Part shown: in pieces, positions 18,979-28,420 of the stretch
Numbering within the stretch: position 1 is the first letter of the stretch
Layout: each line of letters opens with the position of its first letter
Source of the DNA: Nocardiopsis sp. TSRI0078
GTDB lineage: Bacteria; Actinomycetota; Actinomycetes; Streptosporangiales; Streptosporangiaceae
Length of the DNA: 64,000 nt
Assembly: GCF_001905145.1 (NCBI RefSeq)
Contig: NZ_LWLB01000032.1
Location: forward strand, 284,622 to 348,621
Direction of reading: 5' to 3'
Notes under the pieces: model-generated
Told to the model about the DNA's origin: nothing
The model's input: only the letters and a program-made list of their open reading frames with translations
Databases searched by the model: none
Translations under genes and position numbers: made by a program

Positions 18979-19125
18979 GGTTCTCCTCGTTCGGTGCGAA
19001 ACCCCCCATTCTCCTCATGTGTATGTACTGATCTGATATCTAGCGGAGAACGGTATGAAGGCGCCTTTGCACCGTGCCGGGGGAACCCCGGGCCTCCCCG
19101 GAGGGGAGGCCTCGGCGGGCCGCCC

Positions 19126-19698
19126 TCAGAACGTGGGCTGCTGCATCTCCGTGCCGGCCGGCATCAGGATGTAGGTCACGACCGCCAGGAGCACCAGCAG
19201 CAGGCTCACGATCAGCGCGGTGGCGGCCGCCCACCGCGCCCAGGGGCGGGTCCCGGCGCCGGTCATGATGAGCGAGATCCCCGCCACCAGCGCCACGACG
19301 GCGGCCGATATGCCGCCGATGACCACCTGGGTGGAGAACTGCCTCACCTGGTCCACGGGAACCGGCTGGTCGCCGATGAGGACCATGGTGGTGAAGAGCT
19401 GGAGCAGCTGGCCCGAGAGCACGGTCACGGCGAGCAGGGCCAGCGCGGTCAGGGCGAAGGTCTCCGCGGAGAGGACGCCGCCCGGACCGGGCTCCGCGGG
19501 CGCCTCCCCCTCCTCCCACGGGGCGGCCGCCTCGGCCCCCGCGCCCTCCTGCGGCGCGAACGAGGGCTCGGTTCCGGCGCCCTCCTGCGGGGTGAACGAG
19601 GGTCCGGCCCCGGTGGCCGGTGCGTCGTCGGCGTCCCGGGAGCGGTCGGCGTCCCAGGCGCGGTCGTTCGGGTCGCGGTCTTCCGGTGATGTGCTCAC
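19126..19698 (-). CDS. Small membrane protein, paralogue of the next gene
   Basis: I do not recognise a named family. The 190-residue protein has an acidic, Pro/Gly-rich cytosolic N-terminal half (to about residue 75) containing two near-identical repeats (SFTPQEGAGTE and SFAPQEGAGAE). About four hydrophobic segments follow. N-terminal STSPED, SAETF and the QLLQLF segment are shared with the neighbouring 19861-20346 gene, so the pair arose by tandem duplication. No Shine-Dalgarno sequence precedes the GTG. Instead TACGTT ends 6 bases before it, suggesting a leaderless mRNA. Confidence 0.65.
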   Translation of the reverse strand: MSTSPEDRDPNDRAWDADRSRDADDAPATGAGPSFTPQEGAGTEPSFAPQEGAGAEAAAPWEEGEAPAEPGPGGVLSAETFALTALALLAVTVLSGQLLQLFTTMVLIGDQPVPVDQVRQFSTQVVIGGISAAVVALVAGISLIMTGAGTRPWARWAAATALIVSLLLVLLAVVTYILMPAGTEMQQPTF

Positions 19699-19860
19699 AT
19701 GGCCAACGTATCCGCGGAAGTACCAAGGAAGGTTCTGTGAAACGCCTGTTCAGGTATTCGGTGCGGCAATGGCGGACACGGGTCCCTCCGCCGGCCGGCG
19801 CCCGGCCTGGCGACCCGGGGCCGCCGGTGCGTCAGCGGGACCCGGGGAGCGGGGGAGGGC

Positions 19861-20346
19861 TCAGGGAACATGGGGCAGGCTCACGAAGACCAGGACCGAG
19901 GCCAGGAGCAGCAGGGCGCCCGTGACCACGGTCGCCGCGGCGGCCCAGCGGGCCCAGGCCCGGGTGGCGGCGCCGCCCCGGAACAGTGCCACGGCACCGG
20001 CGAGCACGACCAGGGCGCTCAGGCCGCCCGCCGCGGTCGCCTCGCCCGTGTACATGCTGATCTCCCTCTGGGTCTCCACCGTCGTGATCCCGCCCGCGAA
20101 GAACCAGCCGAAGAGCTGGAGGAGCCGGGTGTTGAAGGCGACCAGGGCGAACAGCATCAGTCCGACGACGCTGAAGGTCTCGGCGGAGAACAGCCCGCCC
20201 GCGGCGGGGGCGGCCGCCTCCATCGGTGTGCCCGAGAGGAAGGCGTCGCCGGCGTCGGTGTCCGTGGCGGAGGCCCCGGCCGATCCGTCCCCGTCCTCGG
20301 GGGAGGAGTGGTCGGCGGGGTTCTTGTCTTCTGGAGAGGTACTCAC
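19861..20346 (-). CDS. Small membrane protein, paralogue of the 19126-19698 product
   Basis: This 161-residue protein of unknown function has a polar acidic N terminus (about 55 residues) and four predicted membrane segments, among them FSVVGLMLFALVAF and a C-terminal hydrophobic stretch. The frame is open upstream to 20451. The GTG at 20346 was chosen because it gives the STSPED N terminus shared with its paralogue, and because a -10-like TATTTT lies exactly 6 bases upstream, as expected for a leaderless transcript. The conserved SAETF and RLLQLF segments mark the family. Confidence 0.65.
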   Translation of the reverse strand: MSTSPEDKNPADHSSPEDGDGSAGASATDTDAGDAFLSGTPMEAAAPAAGGLFSAETFSVVGLMLFALVAFNTRLLQLFGWFFAGGITTVETQREISMYTGEATAAGGLSALVVLAGAVALFRGGAATRAWARWAAAATVVTGALLLLASVLVFVSLPHVP

Positions 20347-20497
20347 GGCGCCAAAATACCGCGCGCGTATCCCGGTTCGGAGGGGGATAACCCACGCTCC
20401 GTGGCCACTTTCGGCCATATCGTGATCAGTCGCCCGTTCCGCATAAAACAATCACACGTGCTTGTTTTCTCGTGTGGTCGGTGTCACTCTCGTCTCC

Positions 20498-22237
20498 ATG
20501 ACTGCGACACCGGTGCCCCCTTTGTTGGTCGGGAACGCCTCAGGCTTCTACGGAGACCGCTTCTCCGCCGTCCACGAGATGCTCACCGAAGGACCGCTGG
20601 ACGTCCTCACCGGCGACTACCTGGCCGAGCTCACCATGGCCATCCTCGGCCGCGACCAGCTCGGCGACCCCGGCCGCGGCTACGCCCGCACCTTCCTGCG
20701 GCAGATGCGCGACAGCCTGGAGCTGGTCATGGACCGCCGGATCCGGGTGGTCACCAACGCGGGCGGCCTCAACCCGCGCGGACTCGCCGACAGGCTCACC
20801 GAGCTCGCCGACGGACTCGGCCTCGAACCCCGCATCGCCTGCGTGACCGGTGACGACCTCATCGACCGGGCCGAGGAGCTCGACCTCGGCTCCCCCCTGA
20901 CCGCCAACGCCTACCTGGGCGCCTTCGGTATCGCCGCGTGCCTGGACGCGGGCGCCGACATCGTCGTCACCGGCCGCGTCACCGACGCCTCCCTGGCCGT
21001 GGGCCCCGCCGTCTCCCACTTCGGCTGGACCCCCGAAGACCTGGACGCCCTCGCGGGGGCCACCGTCGCCGGGCACGTCATCGAGTGCGGCACCCAGGCC
21101 ACCGGCGGCAACTACGCCCCGGCCGCCGGGGACCGGGACGAGGCCGGCGGCCCGGACCGCCCCGGCTTCCCCGTCGCGCGGATCCACGCGGACGGCAGCG
21201 CGGTCATCACCAAGCACGCCGGCGGCGGCGCCGTCACCACGGGGACCGTCACCGCCCAGCTCGTCTACGAGGTCTCCGGGCCCCGCTACCCCGGCCCCGA
21301 CGTCACCGCGCGCCTGGACACCGTCCGCCTCACGCGGCAGGGCCCCGACCGCGTCCTGGTCAGCGGGACGCGCGGAGAGGAGCCGCCCGCCGACCTCAAG
21401 GTGGGCCTGACCAACATCACCGGATTCCGCAACGAGGTCGAGTTCCTCATCACCGGCCTGGACGCCGAGGCCAAGGCCGCCCTGGCCGAGCGCCAGCTGC
21501 GCGCCGCCCTGGCCACACGCGAACCGCAGGACCTGCGCTTCACGTTCGTACCCGCCGAGGACCCCCACGGCCCCACCCAGGACGCCGCCACCGCCCGGCT
21601 GCGCGTGGTCGCCCGCGACCACGACCCCGCCGCCGTCGGACGCTCCTTCGGCGCGGCCGCCGTGGAACTGGCCCTGGGCAGCTACGCCGGGTTCCACCTC
21701 ACCTCGCCGCCGCGCGAGGCCCGGCCCGACGGGGTCGCCGCCACCCACGCCCTCGTGCCCGCCACCGAGGTGGAGCACACCGCGATCCTCCCCGACGGCC
21801 GACGGGTGGCCGTCGCCCCCGCGCCCCGCACCCGCGACCTGGCCGAGCTCCCCGAGCCCCCGCTGCCCGAACCCCTGCCGGAGGGCCCCGCCCGGACGGC
21901 GCCCCTCGGCCTGGTCCTGGGCGCGCGCAGCGGCGACAAGGGCGCCGACGCCAACCTGGGCGTGTGGGCGGGCAGCGATCCGGCCTGGCGGTGGCTGGCC
22001 ACCACCCTCACCGTCGACCTGCTGCGCGAACTGCTCCCCGAGACCGCCGGCCTGAGGGTCACCCGGTACCTGCTGCCCAACCTGCGCGCCGCCAACTTCT
22101 GGATCGAGGGCATGCTCGCCCCCGGCACCGCCCGGCGCGAGGGGACCGACCCGCAGGCCAAGGGGCTGGGGGAGTGGCTGCGTGCACGGAGGATGCCGAT
22201 CCCCGAGGCGCTGCTGCCGGAGGTGGAGCGTCCGTGA
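20498..22237 (+). CDS. AtuA-like acyclic terpene utilisation family protein
   Basis: The 579-residue product matches the AtuA/DUF1446 family by its opening VGNASGFYGDRFSA, the NAGGLNPRGLA block, VVTGRVTDASLAVGP and AGHVIECGTQATGGNY. The C-terminal domain contains LGARSGDKGADANLGVW. AtuA is required for citronellol/geraniol catabolism in Pseudomonas, but its reaction is not established. The gene heads an operon with both acyl-CoA carboxylase subunits, an acyl-CoA dehydrogenase and a TetR regulator, and overlaps the carboxyltransferase start by 4 bases. The ATG at 20498 has no Shine-Dalgarno; TTGTTT-17-CACTCT ends 7 bases upstream, so it is probably leaderless. Confidence 0.85.
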   Translation: MTATPVPPLLVGNASGFYGDRFSAVHEMLTEGPLDVLTGDYLAELTMAILGRDQLGDPGRGYARTFLRQMRDSLELVMDRRIRVVTNAGGLNPRGLADRLTELADGLGLEPRIACVTGDDLIDRAEELDLGSPLTANAYLGAFGIAACLDAGADIVVTGRVTDASLAVGPAVSHFGWTPEDLDALAGATVAGHVIECGTQATGGNYAPAAGDRDEAGGPDRPGFPVARIHADGSAVITKHAGGGAVTTGTVTAQLVYEVSGPRYPGPDVTARLDTVRLTRQGPDRVLVSGTRGEEPPADLKVGLTNITGFRNEVEFLITGLDAEAKAALAERQLRAALATREPQDLRFTFVPAEDPHGPTQDAATARLRVVARDHDPAAVGRSFGAAAVELALGSYAGFHLTSPPREARPDGVAATHALVPATEVEHTAILPDGRRVAVAPAPRTRDLAELPEPPLPEPLPEGPARTAPLGLVLGARSGDKGADANLGVWAGSDPAWRWLATTLTVDLLRELLPETAGLRVTRYLLPNLRAANFWIEGMLAPGTARREGTDPQAKGLGEWLRARRMPIPEALLPEVERP

Positions 22238-23832
22238 GCGTTCTGAGAACCCGGCTCGACACCTCCTCGCCCGACTTCGCCCGGTCCCGCGAGGCCATGC
22301 TCGACAGGCTCACCGAGATCGACGCCGAACACGCCAAGGCCCTGGCCGGAGGCGGGCAGCGCTACGTGGAGCGCCACCGCGCCCGGGGAGGGCTGCCGGC
22401 CCGTGAGCGGATCGAACTCCTCCTGGACGAGGCAAGCCCCTTCCTGGAACTGTCGCCGCTCGCCGCGTGGGGCAGCGACTTCCACGTCGGCGCCAGCGTC
22501 GTCACCGGTGTGGGCACCGTCTCCGGGGTGGAGTGCGTGCTGGTGGCCAACGACCCCACGGTGCGCGGCGGATCCAGCAACCCGTGGACCCTGAGGAAGT
22601 CCGCGCGGGCCGCCGAGATCGCCGAGCACAACCGGATGCCGCTGATCAGCCTGGTGGAGTCCGGCGGCGCCGACCTGCCCACCCAGAAGGAGATCTTCGT
22701 CCCGGGCGGGCGCACCTTCCGCGACCTGACCCGCCTGTCCGCCGCCGGGGTCCCCACCATCGCGCTGGTCTTCGGCAACTCCACCGCCGGAGGCGCCTAC
22801 GTCCCCGGCATGAGCGACCACGTGGTCATGGTGCGCGAGCGCTCCAAGGTGTTCCTGGGCGGTCCGCCGCTGGTCAGGGCGGCCACGGGGGAGGAGAGCG
22901 ACGACGAGTCGCTGGGCGGCGCCCGTATGCACGCGGAGGTCTCCGGACTGGCCGACCACCTGGCCGAGGACGAGCACGACGCCCTGCGCCTCGGCAGGCG
23001 GATCGTGGCCCGCCTCAACCACCGCAAGGAGGGGCCCGGGCCCCGGGGAGCCGCACCCGAGCCCCTGTACCCGGCCGAGGACCTGCTCGGCGTCATGCCG
23101 CCCGACCTCAGGGTGCCCGTGGACCCGCGCGAGATCATCGCCCGCGTCGTGGACGGCTCGGAGTTCGACGAGTTCAAGCCCTCCTACGGCAGCGGCCTGG
23201 TCACCGGCTGGGCGGACCTGCACGGCTACCCCGTCGGGGTCCTCGCCAACGACAACGGCGTGCTGTTCAGCGCCGAGGCCCAGAAGGCCGCCCAGTTCAT
23301 CCAGCTCGCCAACCGCGCCGACACCCCGCTGGTGTTCCTGCACAACACCACCGGCTACATGGTCGGCCGCGAGTACGAGCAGGGCGGCATCATCAAGCAC
23401 GGCTCGATGATGATCAACGCCGTCTCCAACAGCACCGTCCCGCACTTCTCGGTGCTCGTGGGCGCCTCCTACGGCGCCGGCCACTACGGGATGTGCGGGC
23501 GGGCCTACGACCCCCGCTTCCTGTTCGCCTGGCCCAGCGCACGCTCCGCCGTCATGGGACCGAGGCAGCTCGCCGAGGTCCTGTCCATCGTCGCCCGCCA
23601 GTCCGCGGCGAAGAAGGGACAGCCCTACGACGAGGAACAGGACGCCGCGGTCCGGGAGATGGTCGAGAACCAGATCGAGGCCGAGTCGCTGCCGCTGTTC
23701 CTGTCCGGGCGGGTCTACGACGACGGCGTCATCGACCCCCGCGACACCCGTACCGTCCTGGGCCTGTGCCTGTCCTACGCCCACAACGCGCCCGTCCGGG
23801 GCACCGACCGCTTCGGCGTCTTCCGGATGTGA
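22234..23832 (+). CDS. Acyl-CoA carboxylase, carboxyltransferase (beta) subunit
   Basis: This 532-residue subunit transfers carboxyl from biotin to a methyl-branched enoyl-CoA. It has the two crotonase-like halves of the family: HRARGGLPARERIELLLD, ESGGADLPTQ and NSTAGGAYVPGMSDHVVMV in the N half. The C half has LANDNGVLFSAEAQKAAQFI and GASYGAGHYGMCGRAYDPRF. It is closest in pattern to methylcrotonyl-CoA and geranyl-CoA carboxylase beta subunits. The GTG start overlaps the AtuA-like stop (GTGA) and has GGAGGTGGAG upstream. Whether the substrate is 3-methylcrotonyl-CoA or cis-geranyl-CoA cannot be told by eye. Confidence 0.9.
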   Translation: MSVLRTRLDTSSPDFARSREAMLDRLTEIDAEHAKALAGGGQRYVERHRARGGLPARERIELLLDEASPFLELSPLAAWGSDFHVGASVVTGVGTVSGVECVLVANDPTVRGGSSNPWTLRKSARAAEIAEHNRMPLISLVESGGADLPTQKEIFVPGGRTFRDLTRLSAAGVPTIALVFGNSTAGGAYVPGMSDHVVMVRERSKVFLGGPPLVRAATGEESDDESLGGARMHAEVSGLADHLAEDEHDALRLGRRIVARLNHRKEGPGPRGAAPEPLYPAEDLLGVMPPDLRVPVDPREIIARVVDGSEFDEFKPSYGSGLVTGWADLHGYPVGVLANDNGVLFSAEAQKAAQFIQLANRADTPLVFLHNTTGYMVGREYEQGGIIKHGSMMINAVSNSTVPHFSVLVGASYGAGHYGMCGRAYDPRFLFAWPSARSAVMGPRQLAEVLSIVARQSAAKKGQPYDEEQDAAVREMVENQIEAESLPLFLSGRVYDDGVIDPRDTRTVLGLCLSYAHNAPVRGTDRFGVFRM

Positions 23833-23845
23833 GGGAGGGGAAACC

Positions 23846-25909
23846 TTGAACGACGCGCCCTTCGCCGCGGGCCGGGGAGAGGAGCGGCCCGCCACCCGAC
23901 GGCCCCTCACCTCCCTCCTGGTCGCCAACCGGGGGGAGATCGCCCGCCGGATCCTGCGCACCTGCCGCCGCCTCGGCGTCGCCACCGTCGCGATCCACGC
24001 CCCCGGCGAGGAGACCGCGGCGCACGTGGCCGAGGCCGACACCGCCGTGCGCCTGCCCGTCCCCGGAGGAGGCGGGCCCGTGGACGCCTACCTCGACCCC
24101 CGCGCCGTGGTCGCGGCAGCCCGGGCCGCCGGTGCCGACGCCGTCCACCCCGGCTACGGGTTCCTGTCCGAGAACCCCGGACTGGCCCGCGCCGTCACGG
24201 CCGCCGGACTCACCTGGGTCGGCCCCTCCGCCGAGGCCGTCGAGCACATGGGGGCCAAGACCCGCGCCAAGCGGATCGCCCGCGAGGCCGGAGTGCCCGT
24301 CGCCGACGCCCTCGCCCCCGAGGACGTGCGCGCGGAACACCTGCCCGTGCTGGTCAAGGCCGTCTCCGGCGGCGGCGGGCGCGGCATGCGCGTGGTCCGC
24401 GACCTCGCCGACCTGCCCGCCGAGACGGAGGCCGCCCGTGCCGAGGCGGCCTCCGCCTTCGGCGACCCGGCCGTGTTCTGCGAGCCCTACGTCCCGCGGG
24501 GCCGCCACATCGAGGTGCAGGTCCTGGCCGACGCCCACGGCACGGTCTGGACACTGGGCGAGCGCGACTGCTCCGTCCAGCGCCGCCACCAGAAGGTCAT
24601 CGAGGAGACCCCCGCCCCCGGCCTGCCCGACCCCCTGCGCGGGCACCTGTACGAGGCCGCCCGCCGCATGGCCCGCGCCATCGACTACACCGGCGCCGGA
24701 ACCGTCGAGTTCCTCGTGCCCGTCTCCGGGGAGGGCTTCGGCGACCCCGTCTTCCTGGAGATGAACACCCGACTGCAGGTCGAGCACCCCGTCACCGAGT
24801 GCGTCACCGGACTGGACCTGGTCGAGTGGCAGATCAGGATCGCCGAGGGCGACCCCCTGCCCGGGGGCGGCCCGCCCGCGCCGCGCGGCCACGCCGTCGA
24901 GGCCCGCCTGTATGCCGAGGACCCCCGCGAGGACTGGCGTCCCCGCACCGGGACCCTGCACGGCTTCGACGTCCCCGACGCCACCGTCCGGTTCGCCCCC
25001 CTCACCGCCCCCGGGGTGCGCCTGGACAGTGGCGTCGAACCCGGGGACACCGTCGGCACCGACTTCGACCCCCTGCTCGCCAAGGTCGTCGCCCACGGGC
25101 ACGACCGCCGCGACGCGGTCCGCCGTCTGGCCCTCGCCCTGGCCACCGCGCGCCTCCACGGGGTGGGCACCAACCGGGACCTGCTCGTGCGGACGCTGCG
25201 CGACCCCGCGTTCGGGGCGGCGGGGGAGCACCCCGAGCAGCTGCACACCGGCTACCTGGACGCCGAGCGGCTCACCGGCCTCGCCCGGCCCCTGGCCGAC
25301 CCCGCCGCCGAGCGCCTCGCCGCGCTGGCCGCGTCCCTGGCCGCCGCCGAGGGCGCGCGCACCGGCGCCACCGTCCCCGCCGGGATCCCCGCCAACTGGC
25401 GCAACCTGCCCTCCCAGCCGCACGTGCGCCGGCACGTCGTCGCGGGGGGAGGCGAGATCACCACCGCCTACCGCACCCTGCACGGCGCCTACCTGCCGGA
25501 ACAGCCCGGGGTCCGCGTGCTCTCGGCCTCGCCCGGGCTGGTGGTCCTGGAGGAGCACGGCCTGCGCCGCGCCTTCCGCGTCCACCGCGGCGGCGGCGAC
25601 GTCCACGTCGACTCGCCCCTGGGCCCGGTCACCCTCACCCCCGTCGACCCCCTCCCCGAACCCGAGGCCGCGGTCGACCCCGGCGCCCTGCCCGCTCCCA
25701 TGCCGGGCACCGTCACCGCCGTGGACGCCGCCGTGGGGGACCGGGTCGCCGAGGGCCAGACCCTGCTGCGCATGGAGGCCATGAAGATGGAGCACCGCGT
25801 CACCGCCCCCGCCGCCGGTGCCGTCCGGGAGATCCCGGTCGCGGCGGGGCAGAGGGTGCCCGCCGGGGCAATCCTCGCCGTACTCGACTACGAAGGGGCC
25901 GAGCAGTGA
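23846..25909 (+). CDS. Acyl-CoA carboxylase, biotin carboxylase/BCCP (alpha) subunit
   Basis: The 687-residue subunit carboxylates its own biotin using ATP and bicarbonate. It shows the biotin carboxylase domain from LLVANRGEIARRILRTCR through VKAVSGGGGRGMR, HIEVQVLAD, ERDCSVQRRHQK and EMNTRLQVEHPVTE. The C-terminal biotinyl domain has the EAMKMEH lysine. The only plausible start is a TTG at 23846 preceded by GGGAGGGG; no ATG or GTG is available before the conserved domain. It lies 13 bases after the carboxyltransferase gene and overlaps the acyl-CoA dehydrogenase start by 4 bases. Confidence 0.9.
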   Translation: MNDAPFAAGRGEERPATRRPLTSLLVANRGEIARRILRTCRRLGVATVAIHAPGEETAAHVAEADTAVRLPVPGGGGPVDAYLDPRAVVAAARAAGADAVHPGYGFLSENPGLARAVTAAGLTWVGPSAEAVEHMGAKTRAKRIAREAGVPVADALAPEDVRAEHLPVLVKAVSGGGGRGMRVVRDLADLPAETEAARAEAASAFGDPAVFCEPYVPRGRHIEVQVLADAHGTVWTLGERDCSVQRRHQKVIEETPAPGLPDPLRGHLYEAARRMARAIDYTGAGTVEFLVPVSGEGFGDPVFLEMNTRLQVEHPVTECVTGLDLVEWQIRIAEGDPLPGGGPPAPRGHAVEARLYAEDPREDWRPRTGTLHGFDVPDATVRFAPLTAPGVRLDSGVEPGDTVGTDFDPLLAKVVAHGHDRRDAVRRLALALATARLHGVGTNRDLLVRTLRDPAFGAAGEHPEQLHTGYLDAERLTGLARPLADPAAERLAALAASLAAAEGARTGATVPAGIPANWRNLPSQPHVRRHVVAGGGEITTAYRTLHGAYLPEQPGVRVLSASPGLVVLEEHGLRRAFRVHRGGGDVHVDSPLGPVTLTPVDPLPEPEAAVDPGALPAPMPGTVTAVDAAVGDRVAEGQTLLRMEAMKMEHRVTAPAAGAVREIPVAAGQRVPAGAILAVLDYEGAEQ

Positions 25910-27078
25910 CCGGTGCCATGACCTTCAACGAACCCGCCGAGCGCGTCGAACTGCGCGCCGCCGTGTCCGCGTTCGCCGCCGGGTACGGGCCCGGCTACTA
26001 CCGGGCCAGGGCCCGGGAGGGCACCTACCTCACCGACCTGTGGCGCGAGGCGGGCGCACTCGGCTACCTGGGCGTCAACATCCCCGAGGAGCACGGCGGC
26101 GGGGGCGGCGGCATCGGCGACCTGGCCGCCGTCCTGGAGGAGCTCGGCGCCGCCGGGTGCCCCACCCTGATGATGGTGGTCTCCCCGGCCATCTGCGGCA
26201 CCGTCCTGTCCCGCTTCGGCACCCCCGGCCAGCAGCGGCGCTGGCTGCCCGGGCTGGCCACGGGCGAGGCGATCATGGCCTTCGCCATCACCGAGCCCGA
26301 CGCCGGGTCCAACGCCCACCGCATCACCACCACCGCGCGCCGCGACGGCGGCGGCTGGGTCCTCGACGGCCGCAAGACCTTCATCTCCGGCGTGGACGTC
26401 GCCGACGCCGTCCTCGTCGTCGGCCGCGTCCAGGACGAGGACACCGGGCGCCTGTCCGCCGCGCTGTTCGTGGTGCCCACCGACACCCCCGGCTTCGAGG
26501 CCCGCCGGATCGAGATGGACCTGGTCAGCCCCGACCACCAGTTCCAGCTGTTCATGGACGACGTGCGCCTGCCCGCCGACGCCCTGGTCGGTGACCCCGG
26601 GGCCGGGCTCCTCCAGCTCTTCGCGGGGCTCAACCCCGAGCGCATCATGGCCGCGTCCCTGGCCACGGGCAGCGCACGCCACGCCCTGGACAAGGCCGTC
26701 GCCTACGCCAAGGAGCGGAAGGTGTGGCGCGACACCCCCATCGGCGCCCACCAGGGCCTGGCCCACCCCCTGGCACAGGTCAAGATCGAGCTGGAGCAGG
26801 CACGCCTGATGACCCAGCACGCGGCGCTCCGCTACGATTCCGGCGACGACGCGGGAGCCGGGGAGGCGGCCAACATGGCCAAGTACGCCGCCGCCGAGGC
26901 GTGCGTGCGCGCGGTCGACCAGGCCGTGCAGACCCTCGGTGGCAACGGCCTGGCCGGCGAGTACGGCCTGGGTCCGGCGATCGCCGCCGCCCGCCTGGCG
27001 CGCATCGCGCCGGTGAGCCGGGAGATGGTGCTCAACTACGTGGCACAGCAGTCCCTCGGCCTGCCCAAGTCGTACTGA
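25906..27078 (+). CDS. Acyl-CoA dehydrogenase (citronellyl/isovaleryl-CoA dehydrogenase-like)
   Basis: The 390-residue flavoprotein has the acyl-CoA dehydrogenase fold: FAITEPDAGSNAH FAD/substrate loop, DGRKTFISGVDVADAVLVVG, and the C-terminal QTLGGNGLAGEYGLG block. Such enzymes make the 2,3-enoyl-CoA that the carboxylase then uses. The GTG at 25906 overlaps the preceding stop; an ATG at 25918 is the alternative start. It is the last catabolic gene before the TetR gene. An enoyl-CoA hydratase and HMG-CoA lyase, expected in a full leucine or citronellol route, are missing here. Confidence 0.88.
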   Translation: MTGAMTFNEPAERVELRAAVSAFAAGYGPGYYRARAREGTYLTDLWREAGALGYLGVNIPEEHGGGGGGIGDLAAVLEELGAAGCPTLMMVVSPAICGTVLSRFGTPGQQRRWLPGLATGEAIMAFAITEPDAGSNAHRITTTARRDGGGWVLDGRKTFISGVDVADAVLVVGRVQDEDTGRLSAALFVVPTDTPGFEARRIEMDLVSPDHQFQLFMDDVRLPADALVGDPGAGLLQLFAGLNPERIMAASLATGSARHALDKAVAYAKERKVWRDTPIGAHQGLAHPLAQVKIELEQARLMTQHAALRYDSGDDAGAGEAANMAKYAAAEACVRAVDQAVQTLGGNGLAGEYGLGPAIAAARLARIAPVSREMVLNYVAQQSLGLPKSY

Positions 27079-27145
27079 CCGAAAGGAGCTCCGCCGCGGG
27101 TGCCCGCAGGGGCGTCCGCGCGGCGTAGACGGGGGGAAGCCGCAC

Positions 27146-27760
27146 GTGGACACCGGGGCCGACCGCGAGCCGCGCCAGGAGCGCAGCCGGGCCACCCGCG
27201 CCCGGCTGCTGGAGGCCGCCGTGGCCTGCCTGGCCGAACACGGCACGGCCGGTGCCACCGTGGGAGCGGTGGCACGGCGGGCCGGGGTCTCCCGGGGCGC
27301 CGCCCAGCACCACTTCCCCACCCGCGAGGACCTGTTCCTGGCCGCGCTGCGGCACATGCTCGACAGCCGGGGGGAGGAGCTGCGGCGCGGCGCGGCCGCC
27401 GTCCCCGAGGGACCCGGACGCACCGAGGCGGTCGTGCAGATGGTCGTGGACGCGTTCACCGGAACGGACTTTCGGGCCGCGCTCCAGCTGTGGTCGGCGG
27501 CCGCGAGCGACCCGGTCCTGCGCGAGCGGATCATCCCGATGGAGGAGCGGATGGGCCGGGAGATCCACCGGTCCGCCGTGGCGCTGCTGGGCGTGGACGA
27601 GACGGTGCCCGGGGTCCGCGAGACCGTGCAGGCGACCCTGGACCTGGCGCGCGGCCTGGGACTGGCCAACCTGCTCACCGACGACGGGCCCCGGCGGCGC
27701 CGGATCGTGCGCCAGTGGGCGCGCACACTCGACGAGCAGCTCCGGGACCGGACGGGCTGA
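27146..27760 (+). CDS. TetR-family regulator of the AtuA-like operon
   Basis: The 204-residue repressor-type protein has the N-terminal helix-turn-helix (ATRARLLEAAVACLAEHG, then GAVARRAGVSRGAAQHHF) and a helical ligand-binding domain with little family-wide conservation. Genes of this kind next to acyl-CoA catabolic operons usually respond to an acyl-CoA intermediate. The GTG start has GGGGGGAAG upstream. Transcribed in the same direction 67 bases after the acyl-CoA dehydrogenase, it may be co-transcribed and so autoregulated with the operon. The target operator was not identified. Confidence 0.85.
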   Translation: MDTGADREPRQERSRATRARLLEAAVACLAEHGTAGATVGAVARRAGVSRGAAQHHFPTREDLFLAALRHMLDSRGEELRRGAAAVPEGPGRTEAVVQMVVDAFTGTDFRAALQLWSAAASDPVLRERIIPMEERMGREIHRSAVALLGVDETVPGVRETVQATLDLARGLGLANLLTDDGPRRRRIVRQWARTLDEQLRDRTG

Positions 27761-27850
27761 ACCGGCTACCTACGCGACGCGGAGCGTGTCTATCATCGAA
27801 GCAGCGGGCGCGGGCCCGCCGAAGGTGTCGTCCCGGACGGAAGAGGCGGT

Positions 27851-28420
27851 GTGAGGGTGAGTGCGGATGCGGGCAGGGACCTCCCGGGCCTGGCCAAGCG
27901 GGCACTGGACGCCTTCGCGGAGAGCGCCTCGCGCCGCAGGGACCGCGACTCCCTGATGGACAACGCCTTCACCGCGCTCTTCGACCTGTACCGGGCGACC
28001 TCGCCCGCCCAGCGGCGCTCCCCGGGCGGGCAGGACTTCAACGCCGCCCTGGCCGAGCTGCTGTCGAGCGGCAACAACCCCGACCGGCTCGGCCTGTACG
28101 TGGTCCGCAGCCAGACCGCGGCCCTGAACGGCCAGCACGAGGCCTACCGGCCCGCCTGCTGGCGCCGGTCCATGCTGGAGCTGCTCGGCGAGGAGTTCGT
28201 GCCCTGGCGGGACTTCCTGCGCCCCGGGGACCTGGAGACCGTCCGGAGCATCGACGAGGCCCTCGTGGAGGTGGCGGGCAGCGCCCGGCCGGTCGACGAG
28301 GAGGAGGTCCCGGCCTGGGTGCCCGAGTCGCACTGGTGGTGGTGGGAACCCGCCCGCCAGCGCGGCGAGGAGGCCCCCGAGCGTTACGACAGCGGACCTT
28401 TGGACGCCGTCGGCGACTGA
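27851..28420 (+). CDS. Hypothetical protein, 189 residues
   Basis: I do not recognise this family. The protein is soluble, without signal peptide or membrane segment. Visible segments are KRALDAFAESASRRRDRDSL near the N terminus, LGLYVVRSQTAALNGQHEAYRPA in the middle, and a Trp-rich SHWWWWEP stretch near residue 166. Codon use is typical of the window, so the gene is probably real. The GTG start has AAGAGG a few bases upstream. Its 3' end overlaps the convergent beta-glucosidase gene by 37 bases, which could allow antisense interference between the two transcripts. Confidence 0.65.
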   Translation: MRVSADAGRDLPGLAKRALDAFAESASRRRDRDSLMDNAFTALFDLYRATSPAQRRSPGGQDFNAALAELLSSGNNPDRLGLYVVRSQTAALNGQHEAYRPACWRRSMLELLGEEFVPWRDFLRPGDLETVRSIDEALVEVAGSARPVDEEEVPAWVPESHWWWWEPARQRGEEAPERYDSGPLDAVGD

